A DNA stretch of 64,000 nucleotides from Metaphire vulgaris (taxonomy: Eukaryota > Annelida > Clitellata > Crassiclitellata > Megascolecidae), in the NCBI GenBank assembly GCA_018105865.1, contig CM030865.1:4536193-4600192 (forward strand), read 5' to 3'. The notes beneath the pieces were generated by a model. That model searched no databases and was not told where the DNA came from. It worked only from the letters and a program-made list of their open reading frames with translations. This document shows positions 1 to 13,011 of the stretch, one piece after another. The translations under genes were made by a program, and so were the position numbers. Within the stretch, counting starts at the first letter, position 1, and every line of letters begins with the position of its first letter.

Positions 1-243
1 GGAATTCTCGCGCGAATCGTCTTCCTGTCGAATCCCAATCTCTCTTCGCATCTACTTCCTATTCGCCATATATCTGTCTTTGTATCTTTATATCTCTATT
101 TCTGCATCGACTGTTATTATCTGTACGATCTTCTTATCTGTAATTGTGCGCAGAGAGGTTTCATTTTATATCATTGCTGCTGGTTTTTTTGTTCTACATA
201 ATTGCTGTATTACTTGTTGTTATCTTCCCTGTCACTGTCTGTC

Positions 244-651
244 CAGGGGCGGCGCTGGGTTTTGTTGGCTGGGTGGGTCTAATGCAATCTACACAACCAC
301 AACCCGGCTCAGACTACCCTCCCCAGGGCCGGATTAAGATCCGAGTGGGTCGGGGGGGGGGGCTGAGAAAAAAGGCCGTCGCCTATACTGAAAATCTCTG
401 ACAAGCAAAAAAGGTTATCTCCATTCCAAATCGTGCTGAAAATCGTACTGACAAGCAAAAATGGTTATCTCGAAAATCGGTGGGCCTATTTTCACGATGG
501 GCCGGGGGCTACAGTCCCCTCAGGCCCCCGCCTTAAATGGTCCTCCCTCCAAATCAAAATTTCTCTGCGGATTTGCTCGATTTGCTTGAGTGCCCCTGCC
601 TGAGGCTGGGTGGGTCCGGACCCGCGGACCTACCCCCTAGCGCCGCCCCTG
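244..651. mobile_element. hAT-type MITE, 408 bp, 8-bp TSD
   Basis: Termini CAGGGGCGGCGCT and AGCGCCGCCCCTG are exact inverted repeats. Perfect target duplication TGTCTGTC at 236-243 and 652-659. Contains the internal GACAAGCAAAAA motif twice. No coding capacity. Confidence 0.85.
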
Positions 652-946
652 TGTCTGTCTATGGTCATTGGCGTGTTTTATGCCTTTCCTTTTGCATACT
701 GTTATCAGTAAATACTTTTGGGCATCATTGTACATCAACAGTAACATAATTTTGATGATTTTTGTCATAATATCTCTCTTTATGCCATTAGACGTGCCTC
801 TTTGAAGTAAGCGTTTTCTTACTTCTGGCTGAAGACAATTTTCAGCCAAAACCGCTCGCTTCTTCGGTTTCCATTTCGTTCTATTTGAGACCGTGCGGTG
901 AATTTGTATTCCTGCATCTTTGTTTTTTTCTTCTTCTTCTTTCCAG

Positions 947-1041
947 ATCCGTGCTGGAAGGTGCAGTGCAATTTCCACGCAGTTTGCGTACCCGACGAAT
1001 CGAAGGGAACCAGATGCGAATGCATTTCGAACTGCACTGGG
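947..1041 (+). CDS. AGRN: Agrin-like exon: first half of Kazal/follistatin module 1
   Basis: The acceptor is a long pyrimidine tract ending TTCCAG and the donor is GTAAGT. The exon enters with two bases of an Asp codon and leaves in phase 0. It encodes the six-Cys EGF-like (FOLN) half of a follistatin module: DPCWKVQC, then CECISNCTG at the end. Confidence 0.75.
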
Positions 1042-1312
1042 GTAAGTGACGTCGAAGTGTTTTGGAATTTTGACGATACAACCTCTAGGGGCGTAGCCAG
1101 GAATTTGATTGGGAGGGGGTCGGTATAATGCGATTTGGGGGTATAAATCTTAAAATCTTAGAAAATCTTAAAAAACACATTAAAAACTTTAAGGTAGCCT
1201 GATTTTGGGTGGAGGGTACATATACCGATATATCCCCGTCGCTACGCCCTGACAGCCTCATTCGAAAATTTTCAGTTATGCTGCGCGTGAATGAATAATA
1301 ATAATAATAATA

Positions 1313-1347
<35 letters not shown>

Positions 1348-1376
1348 TAATAATAATAATAATAATAATGATGATG

Positions 1377-1454
<78 letters not shown>

Positions 1455-2993
1455 AACAACAACAAGGTTTAAAGTGGTTCAGGAGGGTTTGCCTGTGTGA
1501 GAACCACTATTTTAGGTTACCCTTCCAATCTAGTATCCTATAGTAATGGTGTTTATTTTGAAATCATTCACATTGAATTTCATTTATCTGTTTCGAACTT
1601 TCGAAGCAGTCCACAGAGTACGACATGCTTTTATAGAGTTTTTTTGCCCCATCCCCTTGACATTATCTGTCACAAATCTCAGATCCCCTTTAATGTACCT
1701 CACAAATCTCGGACCCCCCCAAAGCATCGTCCATAAATTACGTCACGCAAGTTTTCAAGTTTTCTAGATGTAATTTAAATTTAATTTCTCGTTCAATTTT
1801 CGGCAGCTAAACATAGAGATATTCAACATCCGGTAATGATGACGCGCGTAATTGAGATTTAAAATTCCACGTCCCTAGCATAACATAATCAGTATTAATT
1901 ACTATATAGTATATACCTTTGACAGCTTCTGCTAGAGGTTGTCCATTAATTACGTCAACAATTTATGGGGGTTTGAAAAAGTTTGACAGTTGTTGACAGT
2001 GGGGGGGGGGGTCAAGAGAAGTTGACGTCAACAATTTCACTTTTTACAAATAATCAAAAATAGGAAATTTCATAGAATACTACTTATTACAATGGAAAAC
2101 ACATGGCAAAAAGGTAATCACCACCACGTTTTGATACTCGATGAGCAAAAAAATGGGAAAATGGTAAAAATGGTCATCACCGCCAAAATAATAACCTTGT
2201 TATTGGGACCTGTCATTGATCTAGGGGGGTCAAAAGTTTTTGACATAATTATAGGAAGTAACTGAAAGTTAACAGTTGTTGACAAAAGGGGGATCAAAAA
2301 TCGCCCAAAAATTGTTGGCATAGTTAATGAATAGCCCCTTAGGTTACATCCACCGGAAAAGAAAGCAAAATTTCACTGCATATTTTAGGTTTTGTATGAA
2401 CGGAAAGCGTGGCGTCGCAGTGATCTTTACCCCGCCCCTGTTGAAGACTGTCTCGCTTTCCTGGACCACCTCTTCACTCTCTAGCGTGACGTACTTTATG
2501 GAGGGTCCCATATTAATCATTTGGTACTGTGAATGTATCCAGGGGCGTAGCGAGGAATTTGATTTGGGTGAGATACATGGGCGTACCGAGAGGGGTGCAA
2601 GGGGGTGCAATTGCACCCCCCCATGGAAAAATTGCGGAGTCATGAAAAAAGTAAAATTGCTTGTTTCTTTCGTCAAAAAACATTGTTTTGCACTCCCTTG
2701 GAAAATTTTTTCATTTCTTTTGCCACGAGACCTTGTTTTGCACCCTCCTGGAAAAATTTCTGCGGACGCCCATGGGGAGATATAATGTGATTGGGGGTGG
2801 GGGTATAAATCTTTAAAAACTTTGAAAATCTTAAAGAACACATTAAAATTTTAAGGTAGTCTGATTTTTGGGGTTATATATACCCCCGTCGCTACGCCCC
2901 TGAATGTATCATGATATTAATCATATGATACTGTGAATGCATCATGATATTAATTTTATAATGATGAGGGTGGTGGTAGTGGGGTGATGATGA

Positions 2994-3027
<34 letters not shown>

Positions 3028-5903
3028 GGTTTGTTAGGATGATCGACCTGTCTGTGGAAGCAACGGTCAGACTTATCGCAATCGGTGCGAAATGGAATTT
3101 GCCGCTTGTCGCGGACAGAAGGAAATCACTGTGGCAGACAGCACCTTGTGCGGTGAGTTTTTCTTCTTCCTCCGAGGCGGAGAACCAGTCTATAAACAGG
3201 CACTGCTTTCAATTGCACAATTAATGATGACGTAATTGTTGACATATACCAGTGTTTCCCAAACTGTGGGTCGCGACCCAAAAGTGGGTCGCAGGGTTCA
3301 GTCTAAATGGTTCGCCGGGTGGCGCGAAATATTAGATTCAACAGTGTCATTTTCTAACCAATACCACGATGTCACAGGCCTTGAAAATTGCAAGTAAGCC
3401 TAGGTTTTAAGAAATTTGTATGCCTGCCATCCTCCATACACGGTTTATATTGAAATGATTAGTGTTTTATCCAATTTTAGTTGACAATAAGTTTGCAGGG
3501 TCATGGCATGTTACAAAGCCGCTGAAGTCAGTCGCACAGTTACAAAAAGTTTGGTAAACCCTGACCCTTTGTACTTTTAAATATTAATCTTATTTGCCAA
3601 TAACGCAAGGAAAGCGTATTCCGACCATTTTGCTCTGAAATTCCACTAACAATAGGAATCCTTTGTCTGAAAGAGATTTGGCAAACACCCAACGGTTAAG
3701 CGATTTTTCCATACTCATAGGATTTCTAAGACACGTAACAAAGGTATGTTCCTGGCAAAAGTTTTAAAAGATAATTTTCAAGAAATTTCAATCTCTATTT
3801 CTCTCCTCTCTTCTTATTTGGCAACAATATAAATAATTCTGCCTAATATATTTGCCATATTTTCATTCGAATTGAATCAGAGCTTTTGTTTTGCCATTTA
3901 TTCAAAACTCAAACGATTCCTTTCAAACAACGTACGCCAGATGGCGTAATGCATTATTTTGATATTACATGTTATGATTATGGTCACGCACGTTACAAAG
4001 CCGCTCAAGTGGGCCGCAGTTCCGAAATTGTTTGGGGAATTGTCATATACGACGATGGCGGTGATTATGATGATGATGATTATGATGGTAATGATGGTGA
4101 TTGTGATGGTTATGATAGTGTTGGTGGAATGGAGGTGGTGGTGGTGGTGGTGGTGATGGTGGTTATGACGACAACTGACAGATGCGGCCGGAACAGTTAT
4201 CATAAGAATGCGGGTAGTATGTTCCCCTAACCACCCCCTCACCCCACACACACACACACAAACACACATTGGCGTAGCCAGGTTCCGGAATAGAGGGGGG
4301 CGCATCCACATTTTGGAGACGTCAAAGAGTTCTTGGCACATCGATTTATGTTCTAATTATTCCACCTGCCGACCCCAACTCCCACCCACCCCACCAAAAA
4401 ATTGTCTTCTCGGTTTTACGCAAATCTCACAACCGACCCCATCTACAATGGGGTCCGCAACCCCGTGCCTCCAATGGCCACACCGATGCATATGCACATC
4501 CACAGGTAATTTTGCGGTATTTTCCTTGCAACGCCAAACCGCCTGCTATAAACAGTGGCGTAGCGAGGAGGATCGGAGGGGCGAAACGCCCCAGGTGGCA
4601 CTGGCCCTAGGGACGGTATTTTCGGTTTTGGAAAAGTCGAAATACAGAAATTCGTCTCTGTGCTTCCAGAAGCACCATGCTGACTTACAGTGGCGGTCCC
4701 AGGAAATCTTGGCGGGGGGATGAAAAAATTATAGGAAGTTGGTGGGGGTGAAAAGTGAAGAAGAAGAAAAGAAAAGAGAGAAAATGGTAATTGTTAGTGT
4801 TTTGCCCACTAAATGTTCATAGACCTTGCCAGAAAAAGGCTGAAAGGTTCTTGATGCAAATTTTATAAAGTGGCCTGTCCGGTGTCCTGTGACTGACTTT
4901 ATTCACTATGCCTTATAAGGGGGGGTAGCAAATGTGTAAACTTGGATGAAAAGTGGGAGCGCCAACCTCAGTGGCGTAGCCAATGGGACGTTGGAGGGGG
5001 GGGGGGTAAACCACCTTGGCTGTTCGACCCAAACAATTTTTATTGCGTGTCAATATAGTTGTACGAGCACATATAATGCCTTCTAAGCCATCACTAAATC
5101 ATGCAAAATATTAGTTGATGACTTGGGGAGAATTTTTTTTTACCTGGCTGTTCGTCAAACAATTTTTATTGGTCAATATAGTTTTTTGCTTGTCAGAAGA
5201 ATTATCCGATCACTGGGAATCAAGCAAAATAACTTGATGACTTGTCAACCCCCACTATGTTGTGGGTCATCCTCAAGGTCGCCAGTTTTCTGCCTTGTAA
5301 GAATAATTATCCGATTAATTAATCAATTAACTCTAACCCCACCCTAATTAAAAATTAATTACGCCACTAATTAATGCCTTTAATTAATTAATTAATTAAT
5401 TAATTAATTAATTAATTAATTAATGTCTGATCCAGTGTTATTTCTAGGATTATCAATGTGGGGGTGTCGGCAAATTCTGGACTGGTCCCCTGCCCTAAAA
5501 CGTCTGGCAAGCAAATAAAGTTCACCCCATATATAGCTTAAATTAGGGGCGTTGCGTGGTGTCGGTCTCAAATCGGAAGGGGGTTGAGGAGTGTTAGGGG
5601 GGGTGTAACAATATCCCTGAGCTGATCACTATATTTTATATCCGTTGCGTAAATTCCGTGTTAAAGTCAACCCGTGCGACAACGTCGTCTGTAAGCATGG
5701 AGCCCAGTGTCACAACGGCACCTGCTCGTGTCCTACGACTACGTGTCCTGCTGGCGACCAACCGGTCTGTTCCATTATGGCCTCAGACGGCAACATCTAC
5801 CGGAACGAGTGCGAAATGCTGCAGACCGCCTGCAACCTCAGCACACCTTTGACAGTCCTCTACTACGACGAAGAATGCATGGAGATGTCTGGCGCTGACG
5901 GTA

Positions 5904-5973
<70 letters not shown>

Positions 5974-6057
5974 GAATATAATATATTCATTCAATTTATT
6001 CACATCATGGCTTTGCTGTGTATAATAATTTGTCTAAATAATAATAATAATTTTAAT

Positions 6058-6096
<39 letters not shown>

Positions 6097-9000
6097 TAAA
6101 ACCATATAGATAATAATAATAATCTAATAATTAAATAACCTAATTTATCGAGATAATAATAATTTAAAATAATAATTTAATAATGTTTCAATAATAATAA
6201 TAATACCTAATAATAAACTGTTCCATTTGTAATAAAATATTCCCACATGGCATTCAAATTTTTTAGTCTTTCTTTGCCCTGGACCAACCTCTCTGCCCTT
6301 AAACAATTTGAGATTTTGTTGACCAATATTGTGCTGCTGTGGCGTGCCAATGTGCTGGAAGGCTGACGATCGTATAAGTCCCGTTAATACTAGTGGCATT
6401 TCTTCTTTTGGTATAGAGACCTGCGATCCGCTGTATTGTCGGTTCGGTGGACAATGCGTGGAACGCGAAGACGACGCCTCACGCTGTGTCTGTAACTTCG
6501 AATGCGGCGCAGGTAGGCTGGTTAACCCCTTAACCGTGTATTTAACTGTAACTCAATGTAAAATGGACGGATATATCCGGGATCCCCAGTTAAGGGGTTA
6601 AGACCAATGCTGATTCCTAGGAAATAAAAGGTTTCAGAACTCATTTCACATCTGTTTTGTCGTAAGAGGCAAACCCAGTGGCGCAGCCAGGATTTTCCGA
6701 AGGGGGGTTATGGTCCCGTGACTTCGGAAAATTATGACAGACAAAAAATGGTTATCATTGCTCCAATATTCCATTATTCAAACAGGAGCACGGAAAAATC
6801 CTGACAAGCAAAGAAAAGGTCTTTAGCTGTGTTATTATGCTTCGATAATTGAAAGTGCATTATGTATTTTTTTATTTTTGGTCGTCAACCCCCTCAAAAC
6901 TCTCCTTCCCTACACTGAGAACGGTTCCTTATTTTGAAATCATTTCCTCCATAGCTACAACAACCTAGCCTCACTGCCCTTTGGATGTTGACCATTGCCT
7001 GGCTGATCATTCACCTTTTCCCATATAGCTATTTTAATAAGCGCCTAAGAATAAGCAGCTACGGTTGTGCTTTCCAGAGCGCTATATAAATCCACAAGAT
7101 TTTACTTACCCACTTAAATACCATGCTCCAAGAGCACCATTTGTAGGCCTAAGTACAGCAATGACACTGGAACCGACTTTGCTAAACTTAATTTGTCATT
7201 TCAAGTACTTTTTACCTACTTTAAAAGATATCAAACCGTGCCTCTAGAGTTAGAGTTAGAAAGATTAGAAAATTTTTTCAGTAAATTTACAAAATTGTTG
7301 TTTTGCTTTTACCCAGGTCTTTGGTTTGTGGTTCTGATGGGATAACCTACAGCAGTGAGTGTTACCTTAAGGAAGCTGCATGCAGAAAACAGATGGATAT
7401 CAGGATACAGATGATTGGCCATTGTGAAGGTATTACTATATAGCTACGTACATTTGTAACAATAGCCTACAGCGTTGGAATAATTTTTATTAAAATTTAC
7501 AACCCCGACTCAAATGATGAAATATCGAAACCGATTTAACCAGTGTCGGATTTCAGTGACGTATTCTAGCCATTTCCGGGGAGGGTTTGAAATTTTGTTT
7601 TTGTCTGGTTTTGACCGTGACCAAACTTCTTAATATGGTCAAATCTTGACAAACAAAAAACCACCTCGTCACACTTTTATCCCCAATGCAACCGTTAAAT
7701 TTTTTATAGCTAAACTTTGAAGGATTCCCCAAAACGGGCTTCCCCACTGCCCAACTGCAAATTTAAAATGCATAGAAACTCATTAAAAATATTTTGTTTC
7801 CCCTACGGCAGGTCACAAATCGCACCCTGGTTAATCAGATGTATGAAATATTGTGGCGATAACCTTTTTTCTGTTTTTCAGCGTTGCGTGACAAATGGTT
7901 GATTTATAAAATTTTTTTAAACATCTATAATATTAAAATCCTTATCTTATGTCTTCTAAAACCTGTTCTGATTGATTGACTATTGGTAGACGGTTTAGAC
8001 CGTTTAGTCGAAATGCGTTGGCGAGCGTTGACTATTGGTAGACCGTTTAGTCCTTAGATCAATTGTATAAGTAACCGTTTAGCGATGTTCGAAACGACGT
8101 TTTCTTTTTGTTCGTAGAACCGGTTTGGTCGACGTTGCAGCGACAAATGATTGCATTTTGGAAAATTGTCCGCAGCCTGAGTTTTTAAACAAAAAATAAA
8201 TCAGCGTCACAAATCATTATAAAATATCGTTAATAGAAAAGACAGGTCCCTAAATGTTGGCGATCATTGATTTTGCTGAATTCAATGATTGGGTATTAAA
8301 TATAGGTATTGGATTAGTACCGCCTACACTGCGAGCGATTACCAAAAAATGTACAATATCGTTAGTACCAAATGTACCATAAATGTTCATTTTGTTTTGT
8401 ACCAACAATGTACCATTTGTACCGCGTACCATTTACCAATGTACAATGTACCAAATGTACCATTTGTACCAACAATGTACCAAATGTACCATTTGTACCA
8501 ACAATGTACCAAATGTACCATTTGTACCGCGTGGTAAATCCGACACTGAATTTAACGCCAAATTTTCTTCGAACAGGTTTCGAGGAAGACCTCTGCGATG
8601 GAAATCAAACGATCGTAAATCCATCCACGATGCTGGAGTACGACTGTTCGCCTGGAAAAGAGGCATGTCCGGTGGAAAGCTACTGCCACGTCGTCGGCGA
8701 CATGGCACGATGTTGCCTCGGAAGTGAGAGCTAATCGTTGGCATAGCCACCGGCTGGGAGGTGGGAACCACGGGGGACAGATCCAGGGACGTCATTTGAG
8801 GGGGGAAGGGGCTTTTACCCTCTGCTCTTTATGGCTCTTTTTGGGTTTTTTGGTGTTTTTAAAAATGTTCCCGGATATATCCGTCCATTTTTGAGTTACA
8901 GGTGTTTTTAAATTCATTGAGCTCTCATTTTGTTTGATAGGCCTAATTGTATTAAAACCACTGGTATGTACTATGTAGTATCATATGTAGCACGTACTAT

Positions 9001-12000
9001 GGACAAAACCAACTTGCATACTGCGTAGGTATTTTTTAAACTGTCTGCCTTGCAGTCAAAAGTCTTGCCTCCCTGGTCAGACCCTGTGTTTTATCTAGGT
9101 CTGTTAGGGGAGATTCCCCCATAAAAAACCCCACAAAATCACGTTTTCTCTGGAAAAATTGCGGCGACCTTTTTTGTCGCTACAGTAACAGTAATTTTGA
9201 CCACCTTCCATAGACTCTTTTGCTGCCTGCAATTACGCGATGTTCGCCTTCCCCCATTTTTTTCAAATTCTTACATCCTTCACGTACCCCTTTGCAACAG
9301 CTTGCTTACCCTAGGGCCCCTAGGGTTCGCCTCAGAATTATTTCTAGGATTATAAATTTGGGGTGTCGGTAAATTCTTGGGTCCCCTGCCAAAAATGTCT
9401 GACAAGCAAAAATGTCATCCCATAGCTGAGATTGGGGCTTTTGGGGGTGTCGGTCTCAAATTGAGGGAGGGTTTTGGGGGTGTTAGGGGATGTAAAAGTA
9501 TCCCTGGTACGCGTACCACCGGCTGAAAACCGCTGCTATAGATTACGTTATGTGTTATCCTGTTTCGCGTATAACTGCATTGTGCAGATCTGTTTTGTCG
9601 TGTTAGTGTTTGGACAGGATTGTAATGATACGAAGTTTGGCTGCTGTCCAGATGGAACAACCGCTGCCTTGGGTCCAGACGACGCAGGGTGCTCCTCAGG
9701 TACGGACTTCGCACTTCTGCACTCTCACTTTCTCTGCAATTCTCTGCAATAGCAATGAATTCTTGGTTGTATGCAGTAAATGGTCTAGTGAAATGACTTC
9801 TTGTCTCTGACTGTATTTTTCAATGAATGAATGAATCAATGAATCAATGAATGAATCAATCAATGAATCAATCAATCAATCAATCAGTAAATCAGTCAAT
9901 CAGTCAGTCAATCAATTAATCAATCAGTTTATTAGTATCAAAGTCAGAACCAAAGATCGTTAATATTACAATTCAATGTCGGAAAAATAGTCGTAAAGAC
10001 AAATGTAAAAATATTTCATACTGTATTTTTATTAGATATATAAGATATATTAGATATATTAAAATTGACGTTAAAGAATTAGGATACTAAAAGGGAGAAG
10101 CAGGAGAAGAGAAGCAATCACTGTCCAAAACCTGCATTTCCTATGAATCAATCATGATGGTGGATTGGTGGACTGGTGGTATACCGTATAGGTGGTGGTA
10201 GCAGTAGAGGTGGTGGTGGTGATGGTGGTGGTGGTGGTGGTATAGGCGGTGGTGGTGGTAGTAGTAGCAGTGGCGTAACTAGGATTTCCGGAAGGGGAGG
10301 TTTGGTTTTGGTTTTTACCGTGACCAACTAACTTTGGAAAAATCTTGACAAGCAAAAAAAGCCTTAATCACCTCTAGTTTTTTCCTGACAAGCAAAATAG
10401 GTCATCGCCCTAAAACAGTTATATTTTATAGCCAATGAGGGTTTTGACCCCAAAATCGCGTCAGAAAATTTAAAAAAATAAAAATGCATATAAACTCATT
10501 AAAATATTTTATTTTCGGCAGCAGCCAAGGGAAGGTTAACCCTCAAACCCCTGGCTACGCCACTGAGTAGTAGTGGTCAGGGCACGATTTGTAGGGTGAA
10601 GGGGATCCCCCTCACTGCCCAACTGCATCCCCTACTGCTACATCTCTTCACCACTATATCCCCCACTGCTACATTTCCCCAACAACTACATCCCCTCAAT
10701 CCCCCCCCCAATATCCCCCCACTGCTCCTGGTAGTGGTGTAGGTAATTCGTCGGATCTGTTGGTTGACATGTTACGCGTTCTCTTGTAGACTGCCGATGT
10801 CATCCGTTGGGTTCAGTGAGCGCAGAATGTCATCGTGACACTGGGGAATGTCAGTGCAAGACCGGAGTCGGCGGACTGAAGTGCGAACGGTGTGAATCGA
10901 ATTTCCGGGAAAATCGCAAATAGTGGTGTAGGTAACGAAGGATCTGTTGGTTGACATTTCTATACAAGATTATTTCTAAACTGCCGATGTCATCCGTTTT
11001 CAACTAGCGTCTTTTGTCATCGTGACACTGAATGTCAAGAACCTCGAAGACCGGGTCGGCGGAATTATTAATTTGAATCGAGCAGCCATGCGAAAATCGC
11101 AGAAGAAACGCCCGCTGCATGCGGGCAAGATCAAGATTAATTCTAAACTCCTGGACCTACATTTTTTCCAACTGCGTATTTTTATTGCAGACTTCAAGAG
11201 CCTCAAAGACTCACCAATTTGATCTCCGAGCAGCCGTCGCTGCTGTTAGTTGATGCTGAAATGGCGCTATAAAGTTCCTTGGGATTATGTTTAGATTTTC
11301 AGGGCTGAGGCAATTTCCTCCCATCGACCTAGATCAAACACTGGGCAAGAACGGCCTCTTGCCTCCCCCTGGAAAATGCAAATATATTTTTGCAGCTAAC
11401 TACATTTTGCTTTTAACCAATATTTTAATACCAAAAGCACTACTGATACACAGAAACCGTTCAATGTAAGAACGTTATAAGAATATCCTGAAAACTATAT
11501 TTACCGTGACCATTTTTTCTTGCCCTCCCCTGGAAAAATTTCCGTGGACGCCACTGCTATGATGCGACTGATGCAAAGTGCATTACTGAAATGGCGCTAT
11601 AGAAGTTCATTAGCTAGTCGTGTTCAGGGTTTGCAGTAGCCGAGTCACTGTTACCCACTGACTTAGTCACGTGATCACGAGGGACTCGGCCTGAGACCGG
11701 TCGTGTGATTTGCGCAAGACCGTTGAGTAGCTGCAAGGGGAGGAGGAGGTGGGCAGGGATGGAATGAGATCGAGACGTTCGTCAGAAGAATTTTTTCCAG
11801 TTTCACCAGAAAATGTTGATTTGCCCCATTTTTCAGAATCCGACGGGCCTGCCACTATGCGTTATAAATCAGGCAGTCCGGAACGAATTTTCAGCATATA
11901 GTTAATAAATTTTCTAATAAAATTTGTGACAATGGGAAAAATCCTCTCTGAAAAACCCCTGATGAGCAAAAACAGTCGTCACTAATATAATGAATCCTCC

Positions 12001-12967
12001 TAAAAGAAAGTGTGAAGACAATCAAAAACAATCGACAACTGAACTTTATCCTCCAAAAACTCTGGCAAGCTTCTCTCTTTCTTCTGTTTAAAAATGCTCA
12101 CAATCAAAAAATTATTTAAAACAGCCTTATTTTCCAGACAATTTGCAGCCGTGAAGGCACCCCATGTGTAAGGGCCTGCCTTTGACAATTCAATTTAAGT
12201 GTAAAGACGTGTGTTTCTTTGCTGTTGTTGTTTTGGCAGCAGCCTGTGAATGTGACGCAAACGGTTCGATTCGTGAAGATTGCGAACAGATGACCGGAGA
12301 GTGTATCTGCAGACAATTCGTCTTCGGTCCAAAGTGCAACGTCTGTGCCGACGGAAGTGAGGTCACGGATACTGGATGCTCAGGTGCAGGGTTATTTCTA
12401 GGATTATCAATTTTTTTTTTTTTTTTTGGGTTGATATATTCTGGGGTTCCTTCCCTCCCCTTATGACAAGCGATAGCATCTTAGCTGCATCATAAGGGTG
12501 TAAAATGTTGTTAAGATTGGGAGAGGTGTGTGAAAAAGATGCACCAGTAAAAAGCTCTATCAGTGTCTGAGAAGATAATCTCAACCAGAAGTAGCGACGG
12601 CCAATATCGGCATATCCACCCACCCACCCACCCTGAGTCTTGAAATTATAATGCGTTTTCTCAGAATTTCAAAGTCTTTAAAGATCTATAACCCCCAAAT
12701 ATCTATATCAGTGTCAAATTAAATTTCTGGCACCACACCCCTGATTTCTCAGCATGTTGGCTTTTGTCCCTGAACCGGTCCTGGTCAGAATAGGGTGGGG
12801 TCCACCCTCTGGAGGGGGTCATGCAGCTAATGTTAAACTGGCTGGTTAGAAATCTTTTCCAGATCTTGTCCATTGCCGTCAGTTGATTTAAAATGTTGCC
12901 GCTCTTCTTGTGACCTGTGACATGACGTGTGTTAGACTGTGTGTCTGACAATGTCATTGTGTAAAGA

Positions 12968-13011
<44 letters not shown>

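Noticed and set aside
1085..1465. 126-aa minus-strand ORF rich in Ile/Tyr
   Set aside because: It is the translation of the (TAA)n/(ATT)n array; no protein-like sequence outside it.
2344..2841. 165-aa minus-strand ORF
   Set aside because: It lies inside nested MITEs (2540-2902), whose copies elsewhere are not open; chance ORF.
6676..6925. hAT-type MITE starting CAGTGGCGCAGCC
   Set aside because: The left end and internal motif are present but I found no matching right end or target duplication, so limits cannot be given.
8289..8537. ORFs with repeated MYQMYHLYQQCTKC
   Set aside because: Translation of the GTACC minisatellite; in-frame only because the unit length is a multiple of three in places.
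9618..9699. GCCPDG exon starting at the CAG acceptor (9618)
   Set aside because: It would give phase 0 and break the join with 8723; the TTAG acceptor at 9606 keeps phase 1.
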